Source: Cenococcum geophilum 1.58 (lineage: Eukaryota > Ascomycota > Dothideomycetes > Gloniales > Gloniaceae). Taken from it: a DNA stretch of 64,000 bases. Position 1 is the first letter of the stretch. Each line of letters begins with the position of its first letter. Positions 1-11,329 of this stretch are shown here, piece after piece. A program made the position numbers and the translations under genes. The notes below the pieces were generated by a model, which had not been told where the DNA came from, made no database searches, and saw only the letters and a program-made list of their open reading frames with translations. The stretch is taken from the NCBI GenBank assembly GCA_001692895.1, contig KV748209.1, forward strand, positions 496,001 to 560,000, written 5' to 3'.

Positions 1-810
1 CTTCCCTTTAATTTTGCTTTTATTAGTATACGCTAGGAAGTGTCTTAGGTCGTCCTTAACTTTCTATATAATCTAGTTATACTCCTACCTTACTGTTTTT
101 TTATCCCTAGTGATATAGGTATATAGTGGTGCGATTTATAGGCAGAGCCTCTTTAGGCGGATCTCCTCTATAGGTAGTATTCCCTCTAGAAGGCGTAGCC
201 TAATACTGCTTTCTAGCTTCTAGAGTAGGCTGTACTATTTATATTTGGTTAGGGTAGATCTTCTTAGTTATAGGATTTTATTATATAGTAGTAAGCCCCT
301 AATTTAATTTAGGGAAGATTCTACTATATAGTAGAGCGCAACTTTAATAGGTAGGGTATGTATATTAACCTCTAGTTTAGCTTTAGCTATAGTCTAAAAC
401 GCTTTTATTATAAGGTAAAGCGCTTTATATTAGATCCTTGCAAGCACCTAATAAACTTATTTAGCTCTTTTAATAAATCCGCGTCCTCCTTCCGGTATAT
501 ACTAGTAGGAGGCTGTATATAGTATACGTAGTACAACTATAGCAGTATACAGCTATCTTATATATCTGGTCGTAATACCCTACGTAGATCCTACGATGCT
601 AGATAGGCATATAAGCTAGCCTGTTAATTATTTAACGACGTAGTCTAGGTGTGCCTTTTTAGAGAGTTGGTTGTCTAGGATAACTCCTAAGTATTAGGCC
701 TTTGTAGTTGGCTAGATTGTCTATATCCTTCTATTCTTTAGTTAAAGTACTAACGGGCACTTTCTGTTCTCCTCCAATATCTTCTTTCTTAGTAGGATAA
801 AGTGTATAAG
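1..810 (-). pseudogene. LINE ORF2, post-RT region (continues left of window)
   Basis: Reading the minus strand from 810 gives the typical LINE sequence after the RT domain: LIHF near the hAT junction, YLGVILDNQLSKKAHLDYVV near 690-620, a GST-x-GI motif and then LYTAIVVLRILYTASY near 540-490. It continues the frame that stops at 3888. Bases 1-400 stay on the same strand and in the same style but give no motif I can name. RIP-type stops are frequent. Confidence 0.7.
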
Positions 811-3800
811 CAGGGTTGCAAATTAATTAATAAGACTTTAATATTGAGTTTAGTTGGGTGCCAAGACTTAATTAATTCAACTAACTAAGAGTTCGCTAGC
901 TTGGCAACTTAATCAATTTAAAGGCTCCAATTGAGTTAAGTTAATTAAAGAATATTAAAGCTTTAATATTATATAGAAAATATTACTAGAGTTTATATAG
1001 AGTAATGCTCTAAACCTTATTTTTCTTAGTCTTACCTACTAAAAATAGTTTACCCGAGTATTGCCCGTTGTTTACACCGTTGTATTACCGCCTGAGCCTT
1101 TATAGGTAAGAGTCTTACCCCTAATTCTACGATATTAGTTCTACTACTACTATAGCTTCTAACGCGTTAGATAATGGCTAAACAAATACCTTAGCCCTTT
1201 CTACTGCTTGTTCTAACCCTATCGTACTTACCGACCTCTAGCGTGTCTTAGATTATAGTATAATTGGCAATACCGACGCGTTAACTACCGAATTCAAACT
1301 AGGAGATTATGCAGGAATTAACTGGACGTGTCTTCTTAGCTATTATATTCCTTATTTAATAACGGGCAAACGTTATGGGCCTATATGGCAGTATGGATAT
1401 AATATTAAGTATAGCAAATCGGGCAAGCGGTACTGGGTATGCAAGCTCTGCTATAAAAAGAAGGCTTATATACAACACCTATATTTAGACACTAGTACCG
1501 TAAATTATTCTAGGCATATGCTAAACAAATATAATATTAGTAATTCTACTGTAAAGAAAGTAAAGTAAGGACGGTTAGTCTTTAAATAGCTATAGCTTTA
1601 AGTTAATAAGCTAGAGGATTAAGCCCGAATAAACACTATTATCTAAAGCCTTTATCCGGATTGATTTACTTAGCTTTTTATATAATAGGTTATATATAAC
1701 AATATTCCATTTTATAAGCTTAAAAGCAGTATATTTTATAATCTTATAGGGTATACTAATTAAGCTATTCTGACCGCACGCCTCCTGCCTTTTTATTTAA
1801 CAATAAGAGAATTAATACTTACTAAGTTTAATTAACATAAGAAAGTAATTACTGCTCTACTACATAAAGCGCCAGGTAAGATTTATCTATTATTTAATCT
1901 TTAGACATCTCGCAATTATTTATTACTGCTTAGTAAGTTTAACTCTAAGGCCCTTATTATATTAATTACTAACTACTATATAGGAATTGTTGTTCACTTT
2001 ATGGACGCTATAAACTAGCACCGTTCCTTCCTTCTAGCCCTCCCTCATTAAAAAGAGTAATATACTGGCGTTAATATAGTAGCAAACGTTAAGAATATCC
2101 TTACTAAGTTTGGAATTAGTAAGCGGCAGGTAGGCTACTTTATCGCAGATAACGCGGATAATAATAACACCTGCATTGATAAGCTCTCTATAGAGTTTAA
2201 ATTTAATCCTCTATATTGTTGCCTTTATTATATAGGCTATATTATTAATCTAGTTGCTTATATGCTGCTTTTTAGCGCAGATTTAAGGGCTTTAGATAAG
2301 GAAGAAGAGAACAAAGATAAGATCCTGCGTTAGATACTAGCTTAGTGGAATATTAGGCCTATTAGCAAGCTTTATAATATTATCTTTTGGATATTTAACT
2401 CTAAGCAACGCTTTAAAAAGCTCCTCAAGCTTTAAGATCTAGAGCTCGCATTAGTAAGCGACGACTTATCGCAAGCCAATATTAAGCTTCTTCTAATTAA
2501 GCTAGTAGAGACGCGCTGGAACTCTATAGAGTTAGCAATTAAACGCGCGATAAAGCTCCGAGACCCTATTGATCACATTGTTGGCGACGAAGTCCTTAAA
2601 TGGACGATATACTAGGCTAAAGTTACTAAGAACGGTACAAAGGATCTACCTGTGAGAGTTTATAAAGAGCCTAATATTGTTAGGAACTATCTAACGCAGG
2701 ATAATTGGGCTATATTAACTAAATATCTATCTATTTTAAAGCCTCTTTAGATTGCTATAAAGCGACTAAAAGAACGCCTAAAGGAAGGTCTATATAAACA
2801 ACGTTATAGATTTCTATTAGCACTAATTAATATAGGCAAATTCGGATCTCTATAGGAGGTTCTTTCTATATTTAAGTATCTACTTAATTAATTTAAGCGC
2901 TATAAAGTATAGTACAAATACTACCCGGAGCCTTACTTCCGCCATAATATTAATGCAGCTTAGCTAAAGCTAACTAAATATTACGAACTTACTAATCGTT
3001 TACCTGCCTATATTACTGCCACGGTCCTTAATCTAGCATATAAATAGACTTTTGCTAATAAATACTGGACGGGCGAAGGCCAAGCTGGTTGGAAGGAAGC
3101 AGCTAAGTAAGCTATTCGCAATCTATAGCTTAAGTATAAATATCTTCTAATTGAATTAACTACTAATAGTAAACCTCTTAAACAGCAGCGCGTCTTTTTA
3201 TCTAAAATTAATGACTACTTCGCCGGCGGCTTTGCCCTACCTACACCTACAAACGATCGCGACAAGTATAACGATTGGCTGGCCCGAGCAGGTCACCCTA
3301 AAGACGCTTAATATACTGATCCGATTTCATATTGGCAAGCTAAAGTAAATAGGAATCTATATCTATAACTCGCTCGCATAGCTCGTAATTTAATAACTAC
3401 TCTACCAATGTTATTAAACCCCAAACGTATATTTAGCCTTACTGGCTTACTCCTTACTGCTAATCGCGCACGACTATAATCTGATATAATTGGAGCTTTA
3501 ATGGCGCTAGGGTTATAGGATAGAGAAGGCGTTATTAATATAGTAGATGGGCGGTTAAAGCGGCCGGTAAAGGAAGAGACAATATTGGGCAGGAAGGTTA
3601 GTTAACACTATGCCAAGACTTGTAATAGACCTGTATTGAGAGCCAGGCGACAGGAAGGATAGTAGGAAATAATTTAGGCGTCGCTAGGTAGGCCGTCCTA
3701 CATTAGCTCTATGTTAAGAACTCATAATAGCTACTAACTACTACACTAGTTAAACTTAGTTGAACTACTTGCTAAGACTTTAATATTAATTTAATTAATT

Positions 3801-3887
3801 TAATTAACTAAGGTCTCTACTTACAAAGCTTTCAATTCAATCAATTTGAAACTTTAGTTGAATTAAGTTAATTGATTTGCAAACTTG
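811..3887 (+). mobile_element. hAT-A DNA transposon inserted in the LINE
   Basis: Terminal inverted repeats of 20 bp match at 17 positions (811-830, cagggttgcaaattaattaa, against the reverse complement of 3868-3887). They start with the CAGGG common in hAT elements. The 8-bp target duplication is tgtataag at 803-810 and tatataag at 3888-3895, differing only by one G to A. The duplication lies inside LINE ORF2, and removing the element with one copy restores the LINE frame. The 3077-bp element carries one plus-strand transposase relic. Confidence 0.9.
1131..3600 (+). pseudogene. hAT-A transposase relic with BED-type zinc finger
   Basis: The plus-strand frame starting near 1131 reads a Ser/Thr-rich N-terminus, then a BED-like finger (YWVCKLCYKKKAYIQH, then a distal Y-x3-H, about 1430-1520). 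The hAT core includes GHIINLVAYMLL near 2240 and ETRWNSIELAIKRAIK near 2510, the TRWNS motif of hAT enzymes. The C-terminal dimerisation region near 3410-3520 includes PKRIFSLTGLLLTANRAR. Gln codons are converted to TAA/TAG throughout and no intact start is visible. The transposase would have cut and pasted the element through the TIRs. Confidence 0.8.
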
Positions 3888-6093
3888 TATATAAGCTTGT
3901 ATTTCTATAGTGCGAATACTAAGGCGTGCTAGTTTGCCTATTTTTCCGCCCTTTCGTATAGCATTGTTAGCGTCTTTGTTATTTCTTTTATAGTTCTTCC
4001 GTTTACTATAATGCTTATATTGTTAATATAGCCTATAATAAGTCTATGCCTAAGCCTGTCCTTATCTATAGCTATATTTAAAAGGTTAGCGTTATAAAAT
4101 AGATAGAGAATTAGTAATATTGGTAAGCCTTATAGGATCCCTATTAGTATAGGGAATCTTTCTAATATACCTTCTGGTAATTTAATACAGGTAGATCTCT
4201 CTATAAGAAAGCTACTAATCTACTTAACTATTAGGGTAGGTATTCTTTGTTTCTAGAGGTAGTAAATAAGCCTATAGTGTAATACGTTATTAAAGGCTCC
4301 GCTTACGTTTAGTATAAGTAGGCTTACTATATCTTCCTCTCCTATTTACTATAACGCATATATCTTCTCTAGGAGAAGGTGCACCGCATATTTATAACTG
4401 GCTGCTGCTTTTTTACCCGTATAGGTGCGTAGTAGGAGGCCGTAGGCGTCCGTTATAAAGAGCAGCCGTTTTACAAGCACTTTGTCTATTACTTTTCCTA
4501 CTATATTTAGTAAGGCAATTAGTCTATATATCTTAGGATCTCTAAAGTCCCCTTTCTTTGGTTTTTAGAGTGTTACCGTAGTAAATCTTTTAAAGTATGC
4601 TAGGCAGTATACTGCTATAAGGCAGTAGTTAAAAAGTTAGGTAAGTGGTTTTTTTAGTTTCTAAATAGCTTTATAAAGTATATAGCTTAGGAGCTAATCC
4701 TCCCCTAGCGCCTTGTCCGGGCTAGTTGTTTTAATAGCTTCTTTTACTTTCTATATTATAATCTCTAGAATCTATATTAGGTTTAAATATTAGTACTTAT
4801 ATATATCTTTTAGATTTACTGCAGGCGGCGTAGGGAAGAAAGAGTATTTTAGGGCTGCTATCTTTCCTTCTACTATATATTGTGGGGTACCTATTATATC
4901 TCTAATATTTGGTGTAAATATGGTTCTTATAATATTCCTCCTTTTAGCCCAAGTATATAGGGACTATAGTCCCTTTATATCCTTAACCTTATTAACTCTA
5001 TCTCTATATTCCGTTCTTATAGCCTTTTTAATAGCTTTAGTCTTTTCTCTCCTTACTATCTATAATGTGGTATAGTTCTCTTTTATTAGGAACCTATTAT
5101 AGTATCTTTATACTCTTCTTTCTGCTTTAATTGCTTTAGTATATTCTTCTATTTATCCTAGTTCAGATCTTAGGCTAATCTTTACTATTAGTATAGATAG
5201 TTCCACGGCCTTTATAAGTATATTAATAATTTTAACAACTGTTATATTAATCTAATCTTATAGTAGGGTTAGTGGTACTTTAGGTAGCTCTTAGAGCAGA
5301 TTATAGAATATTTCTTTATTTATTTTCTTAAAAATTCGCTATATAGGCTCCTAATCTTGTTCTAATTAGTATCTAAAAATAGTCTTAACTAGGAGATAGT
5401 TGGATCTTTTATCCAGTTCCATATTAACTCTTAATTAAATTAGGTGGTTAGCTATATTAGAAGTAATAAGGCTAAGATTAATTATGGAGGGGTTTATGCC
5501 TACTTTTTTAGCTGGCCTTGTAATTAATCCTATTTTAAAGCTTAGTTTAAGTTTATTATTCTCTACTACCTTAATAAGGTATTCTACTACTACTCTATAG
5601 TTAGGCCTAGCTTTAGGCCCTCCCTATTTAGGGTAGTAGAGATTAAAGTCTCCGACTACTATAGTGCTGTAGTTTAGTCCTCTTATTCTTCTTAAGGCAT
5701 TATTTAGTTTTAGGAGTATATAGCCCTTTAGGAGCCCGTCCAGCCTATTATACGGCGGGAGGGGGTTTAGGTTATAGACGTTAAATATAATAATTATATA
5801 CTGCTAGTCTTCTCTTTAGTTTATAATTAATACTATAACTAGGTTCTATCTATAGTCTATAATATAGAGATATTTAATTAGAATGCTTCTGTTAATAAAA
5901 AGGTATACTCTTATCCCTAAATAGGGGGGGTAGTATAGGTAGAACCTGTTACTGATTAGGTTAGTAGTTATAGGGAGGTTCCATTCTGGTCTTTCACTGC
6001 GCTATACTTTCTGTATAGTAAGTACGTTATACTACTATATCTGTTTATCCCGGAGGAGCTTTTATATTTATAGGTAGCTCTTTCCTATATTAT
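3888..6093 (-). pseudogene. LINE ORF2: endonuclease (EEP) and reverse transcriptase, central part
   Basis: In the minus direction the segment begins inside the endonuclease domain (VLTIQKV, then GDFNLYYP near 5660-5640, the conserved GDFN motif of apurinic-type endonucleases). Near 4730-4460 it contains LINE reverse-transcriptase signatures: SPDKALGED, then KPKKGDFRDPKIYRLIALLN followed by GKVIDKVL. The reading reaches the hAT-A insertion with GRTIKEITKTLTMLYERA near 3980, the segment just after the catalytic aspartates in Tad-type enzymes. The gene encoded target-primed reverse transcription; it is now inactive, with many TAA/TAG codons at Gln or Trp positions. Recognition rests on motif spacing, not a database search. 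Confidence 0.8.
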
Positions 6094-6264
6094 TGTCGGG
6101 AATAAGGCAAGCGGTCGTCACGTGTCAACGTGGCCCTAGCGCGGTGAGGAACCTTTAGTTCCTCACCCCTTTCCTTATTCCTACAATATCAATCAAGAAA
6201 ACAGAACAATCATCATACTATCTACGAACCGTAGCTACGTGATATCCCCCTTGTGTAACCAACA
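6094..6264 (+). repeat. 5' LTR (171 bp) of the gag-only element
   Basis: TG...CA ended, with inverted termini TGTYGG/CCAACA. It is nearly identical to 8175-8345; the differences I noted are almost all C/T or G/A, as expected from RIP. It contains an uncharacteristically GC-balanced core (cacgtg, tggccctagcgcgg) that escaped much mutation. Confidence 0.85.
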
Positions 6265-6668
6265 CTAATTAGTGGTTAACTTCACTGTTATACTACAGAA
6301 CAGCAAGGTCTTTACTAAGAAGAGACGAGCTACTGTACCAGTGCTACTCGTGCTAGAGGAAGCTGTCTTTTAAGGTTAGAACTGGTCCTAAACCTTAAAT
6401 AGAACTCTTTCACAAATCTAAGGATCTAAAGGCCAGAACTGGTCCTAAGCCTTTCTAAGATTACGGATTCTTGCGTCTATTACGCAAAACAACACGCTTT
6501 ATAAGTCTTTATAATTTAAGGCTAGAACTAGTCCTAAGCCCTATAACCGCAAATATACGTTACGAACGCGTACTAAACGATAAACGCGTACTAAATAATA
6601 AATATATATTACGAACGCGTACCAAACAATAATCCCTATACTAATAACACTTCCCTCCCTCTAAAAAC

Positions 6669-8150
6669 ATGGCTACGCCTACCTTAAATAACTGGAAAGA
6701 CTCCCTACCACTAGGGGTAGCTGCATACGCGAAACTTATTAATAAAAATTGGGATAAATTTACTATTAATATAGCAACTTGTACCGCAAAATAAGTTAAC
6801 GGCTTTCTCCTATACCGTATTCTATTTTACTAAAGTAGATACTACGCCAATTTATAGCTATCGGAATATTTTAGGGAGGATTTTATAAGATGGACTGCCA
6901 ACACCTAGGCACTTGGTAATATTTATATTATTTAAGATTTTCGAGACTTCCTTTGGAAGAAAGGAGTATTTGTCCCTATAAACGGGGGTACTATTAGAGA
7001 TAATATTTAGCAAGTCTTTAATATAGAAGAAGAGCATAAATGGACTCCACAAGAGATTAAGCACTAAAAGAAGTTTAACTCTTAAGGGAATCCTAATAAT
7101 AGATAGCTATAAGCAACACTATAGACAACCTTAGGCTATTAAACACCTTAAGTTCCTTAGGCTACCGTATCTTAACCCGTGCCTTAAGCTTCGCAATAAG
7201 CTCTAAAGCAACCTCTACAGTAACTATAACCTCCGCAGCAATCTCCGCAAGAACCTCCGTAGCAACTATAGTAGCCGTAGCAATATCCGCAGTAACCTCT
7301 ATAATAACCCCCGCAACGTAAGTAAGCGTAAGATCCCCTTGCTTTGAGATCTAATAACCTCTAAACCCTGCCACAGTAAGATTAGGAGAAGAAGTTTAGC
7401 GGGGAATTAGAATACGGCAGAGGGTACAATTAATGTTAACCACAAAGCAATCGTGGAGGTCCTTGTAGAGGTCCTCGTGGAGGTCCTAGTGGAGATCCTC
7501 GTGGAGATTCTCGTAGAGGTCCTCGTGGAGATCCTCGTGGAGATTCTCGTAGAGGTCCTCGTAGAGATCCTCGTGGAGATTCTCGTAGAGGTCCTCGTAG
7601 AGATCCTCGTGGAGATTCTCATGGAGGTCCTTATGGAGGTCCTCGTGGAGGTCCTTATGGAGGTCCTCGTGGAGGTCCTTATGGAGGTCCTTATGGAGGT
7701 CCTTATGGAGGTCCTCGCAGAGGTTCTTGTGGAGGTCCTTGTAGAGCATTAAAAACTCTTTAGGATTTAATGGATTAGTGGCCAAGATAACCCGGTAGAT
7801 GCGATAATAAAGGCAATTTAAGAGCATTCCTATTAGTTGACTGTTGTTCCCATTTACTTAAGCTAGCCGTATCTAGTTACGCTCCGCTAGCTCCGCAACC
7901 CTATTTTAATGATATAGTTTTTTAGGGTGTACTACCTACTAAATTCCTACTATACTCTGCCGACCCTAACTTCTGCTAGCCAATTAGGATTTTCTATGCC
8001 TGGTATAAAAATTCGCTATTAGCTCGCTTACTACTAGCGCCTTAGCAACTCCCTTTATATTCTTATTAAACCTAACATCCTTCTTTATCTTCTTCTTCTC
8101 CTTAGCTTTATATCTTTATATAGTAGTAATCTATAAATATATATAGATGG
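6669..8150 (+). pseudogene. Gag-like protein with RGG-type repeat tail, RIP-broken
   Basis: An ATG at 6669 opens a frame beginning MATPTLNNWKDSLPLG, with a stop after about 40 codons where Gln is expected. The same frame continues through a stretch in which dozens of TAA/TAG codons stand at former Gln positions (about 7090-7320, originally Gln/Pro-rich). It then enters an in-frame Arg/Gly/Pro/Asp repeat at 7452-7746 (RGGP, RGDP, RGDS units) and ends in a short tail with no zinc knuckle that I can see. Capsid function is inferred from position in an LTR element; no family was recognised. An Arg-Gly-rich tail is plausible for RNA binding. Confidence 0.5.
7452..7746 (+). repeat. 12-bp coding minisatellite (RGGP/RGDP/RGDS repeats)
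   Basis: About 24 tandem 12-bp units of the type cgtggaggtcct. Part of the array has a higher-order 36-bp order (RGGP, RGDP, RGDS). The array is in frame with the gag-like ATG at 6669. The open frames seen in the other five readings here are products of the low complexity. Confidence 0.85.
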
Positions 8151-8174
8151 CAACCACAAAAGAAGAGTTGCTAG

Positions 8175-8345
8175 TGTTGGGAATGAGGCAAGCGGTCGTC
8201 ACGTGTTAACGTGGCCCTAGCGCGGTAAGGAACCTTTAGTTCCTCACCCCTTTCCTTATTCCTATAACATCAATTAAGAAAATAGAATAATTATCATACT
8301 ATCTACGAACCGTAGCTACGTGATATCCCCCTTATGTAACCAACA
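8175..8345 (+). repeat. 3' LTR (171 bp) of the gag-only element
   Basis: Same length and ends as 6094-6264; followed directly by the second attat target copy at 8346-8350. Confidence 0.85.
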
Positions 8346-8479
8346 ATTATATTATAGTACCTTAATAGTGTAGATACCTAGGTCGTCTATTATTAGGAAT
8401 AACCTAAGATATTTATCTATGGTGTATAAGTTTTGCTTTAGCTCCTTATAGAGTACTGAAAGCTTTAAAAGCTTTGGCT

Positions 8480-10190
8480 AAGATCTAAGCTATTATCCTT
8501 AATATTAGCCTATTTATCCATTTTAATCTTAATTATCTCCTTCTGTATTTAGCTTTGTTTGCTTCGGCTACGGCTATAGCTAGATATTACGTCTTCTTTT
8601 ATTTTTGCTTTGCCCTTCTTTTTACTAAACTTTGGTTTAATAGTAATATATTTGTTTAGCTTGGGATAGATTAGTAATACATTTCTTTATAGGCTTTTAG
8701 CGCTTACTGTCCTACTTACTTCTCTTTTTTATATTGCTCTTCCTATTGGGCTTTCTATGGAGCCCTTTGCTGGTCTCTTCTGTCTTTATATTCCGTCTAT
8801 TTCTATTAGTCTTATTCTATTTATGCTATTTATTATATTTACTAATAGCGTTGCTAATAGGGGTAGGGAGCTTAACTAGCTACTGTTTTAACTCCCTATT
8901 TTTAATAGCCTTAGTGTAATATATACTGGGTTCTTAGGCTAGTATAGGTTTATACGGAGTCTAACTTTTGCCTCCTTTATACGAGCTGTCTCCTTTTTAT
9001 ATTTGGGATAGGTTAGTAACTAGGAGTTATACTTCCCTTAGTAGAAGGTGCACTTCTACTAGTCAGCCTTATATTCTTTTATGTTATGATCTTAAGCAGA
9101 GTATTTTCCATATATTTTTTATTTACGACATTAGGTTCCTATATATCTATAATAATAGCATTTAAAATATCGCTTTACTAGGTAGGCTCTATTAAACCTT
9201 TCGGTTCTCTTATAGGTGCTATCCTAGCAGAGAACCTCTACGTATATCGCGGTATTTATACCTAGTGTAGTCTTAAATTCTAGCACTAAAGAGGTATCTC
9301 TTTACTTCTCTTTTGGGGGCCTAAGCTACCTCTAGCTAATAATCCTATAACTACTAAGTACTCTCCAATTTTCTGGCTTAAATTTCCTAATAACGGCCTT
9401 TTTCTTTATATTGTTAATTAAACGTATAGGTACGCCGTATGTAACTACTTTATATATAGGCTTAATTACCTAAGCGCTCCTCCCTAGGGTTTTTCCCCAT
9501 TTATCTCCGTATCTACGCAGGTCGTTTGCCTACGCTAGTGTTTCTATAAAAACGATAACGTCTCCTAACCTAAGGATTTGTGATATGGTAATCCGTGCCT
9601 TATTTATAAGTGCGTTTCCTAATTTAAATAACGCGTTATTTAGTTTTTCCTAAATGTTTTTATAAGGCTCCCTAAGTATCTAGAAAAGCTCCGCGTCTAC
9701 CTTCTTACTAAATTTAATAACTACGCATCGGTATTCTGGTGCTGCTAGCGTTAAAGCGACGCTAGGTAATAGGCGGGACTATATAGACGGGGGCGGCGGT
9801 GTGGCTGTAGTAACGTTTGCCTAGCTTTAAATGGCTAACTATAGGCTTCTGCTTTATGCAGTAGGGGGGGTAGCTATCTCTTAATTATATTTAATATAAT
9901 CTACCGCGTTCTTAATGGCTTTAGTTTAGCGTTTAAGACGCGTAAGGGTCTCTTCCAGTTTCTTTTCTAAGGGCTATTTAATGGCTGTTTCGATATATTT
10001 TAATACTAAATTAAAGAAGGGCTTGTATACCCTATACGGGAGGGCCTTCTTGTCTGCTTTTTCGTGTGGTAGAGTGCTGAATTTAAGTATTTTGGCGATT
10101 TTAACCGTGATGTTTTGACCGTGCGCGTTATGGTTTAGGTTAACGCGTCCGATATTAGGCCAGCGGCCTTTCTTTTCGGCTATCTCTGGG
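8480..10190 (-). pseudogene. LINE ORF1 (gag-like) remnant
   Basis: Minus-strand reading gives a long, mostly continuous polypeptide rich in Lys and Ala near 10170-9900 (for example KPFFNLVLKYIETA) and a second stretch near 9740-9480 (KKVDAELF, EKLNNALFKLGNALINKA, ANDLRRYGDKWG). This composition and position upstream of the endonuclease fit the ORF1 nucleic-acid-binding protein of Tad-type LINEs. Internal TAG/TAA codons replace Gln and there are frame breaks, so it is not expressible. Small plus-strand frames at 8734-9165 are hydrophobic shadows of this region. Exact ends were not determined. Confidence 0.6.
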
Positions 10191-11128
10191 TATTAGATAA
10201 TAGCTAGAGGGCTTGTAAGAAGAATGCAGCTTGATTTAAAACGCTAGGAGTTGTGGTTGTAGAGTTATTTCAAAAATTTAATTTTCGCAAAGATTCGTGT
10301 TCTTACGCCGATAGCCTTAAAGACAGGGTGGGCGAAATCCCGTATCGATAAGATCAATACGATACGCGAGATCATATTATATTATATTATATTGATTGAT
10401 TTTTTTAATCCGCTACTAAATAAGTGAGTAATCTACTAACGTCCTTAGCTTCCCTACTAATTAGGTATCTTCTTTCTACCCTCTATTTATACTTTTCTTT
10501 ATATAAGATACTATAAAATAAAATAAAAATAGTAAAAAAGAGAGGAGATTAAAATTAGTAACTTTTATCTATTTCTTGTTATCCTCTAGTTTTACAATTT
10601 AATCCTTACCCTCTAGTACTCCCGCTACCACCACTATAGGCTGAGAATTTTTATCGTATGACGAATACCGAGCTCCATAATCCCGCTACTTATAATTTCC
10701 ACAGCACCTACTATAGAACCCTGGGAGACTCTAATACTTAGTAAAGGGGTAAGGGCCTACTAGACGACGCGGAGTCGCTATACAGGCCTTGTAGGGCTAG
10801 TGTTAATTAGCTCTCTACTTTATATAAGTAATATAGGTTACTTATAATTATATTTAAAGATCTACAGCTCTAAATTAGAATTGCATTTATATATAAAGGC
10901 CTCCCTATCCACACTTGCTTCTCTAATACCCCCCTTACCTAAGCCTCTATATTAATCGCTGGTAAAGCTTCTACCCTCTCCTACTTATTCTAAGAGTAGT
11001 TAGTTATATAGGTATATTATACGGAGAAAAGAGTTTACTTATAGTATGGCAATGTTACCGAAGAATCTTTTATATAGTAGGACGGGAAGTGTACTAGATA
11101 ATTATATTTCCCAATTCTTAATAAGGAC

Positions 11129-11203
11129 GACGTTAGTGGGATTTAAACTTATAATCTATTAAGTTTAAAGTTAGTATATGTTTACCTATACCACCTACGC
11201 GTC
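11129..11203 (-). other. tRNA-like relic (possible SINE head), RIP-altered
   Basis: Minus-strand 75-nt segment with the spacing of a tRNA. The 3' side has a T-arm-like block ATAAG-TTTAAAT-CCCAC, which is what GTGGG-TTCGAAT-CCCAC would become after G to A and C to T changes, followed by a 7-nt acceptor-like strand TAACGTC. Four of seven acceptor positions still pair with the 5' strand GACGCGT. The D-arm is not convincing and the anticodon stem is one base off. It could be a SINE head or a decayed tRNA gene; it is not a functional tRNA. Confidence 0.3.
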
Positions 11204-11329
11204 TTTAGTGGTTACCTTTTACCTAAAATTATTTTATTCATATATCTTATACCCCTACCCCTTAGTGTTATATAATATACCTCTTATATACCTTTCTTTA
11301 TATAACTACTATATTCCTTTTAAAATTCT

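Larger units (their letters stand above)
6094..8345 (+). mobile_element. Short gag-only LTR retroelement (non-autonomous), inserted in the LINE
   Basis: Two 171-bp direct LTRs (6094-6264 and 8175-8345) begin TGT(C/T)GGG and end CCAACA. They are flanked by a perfect 5-bp target duplication attat (6089-6093 and 8346-8350). The internal region (1910 bp) holds one gag-like relic and no recognisable protease, integrase or reverse transcriptase. A purine-rich tract (8157-8169) lies a few bases before the 3' LTR. The insertion point is in the LINE endonuclease domain; with one attat kept, the LINE frame continues across it. Confidence 0.85.
1..10190 (-). mobile_element. Tad1-like LINE (non-LTR retrotransposon), RIP-degraded, split by two insertions
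   Basis: A non-LTR retrotransposon read on the minus strand, continuing past base 1. From 5' to 3' it has ORF1 (about 10180-8500), the endonuclease domain (about 8400-8346 and 6093-5400), reverse transcriptase (about 5200-3888) and the post-RT region (810 to 1). It is interrupted by a 2252-bp LTR element at 6094-8345 and a 3077-bp hAT element at 811-3887. When the insertions are skipped, keeping one target-site copy, the protein reading continues in the same frame across both sites. Stop codons are almost all TAA/TAG at expected Gln positions, as RIP would leave them. The Tad1 clade is inferred from domain order and fungal context. The 5' limit near 10190 is approximate, because the sequence passes into the Helitron without a visible boundary. 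Confidence 0.8.

Noticed and set aside
7453-7827. Long open frames on both strands through the 12-bp repeat
   Set aside because: Low-complexity repeat without stops in several frames; only the frame in phase with the gag-like ATG at 6669 is meaningful.
8734-9165. Hydrophobic small proteins on the plus strand
   Set aside because: They lie antisense to LINE ORF1 and are composed of T/C-rich RIPed sequence; no support as genes.
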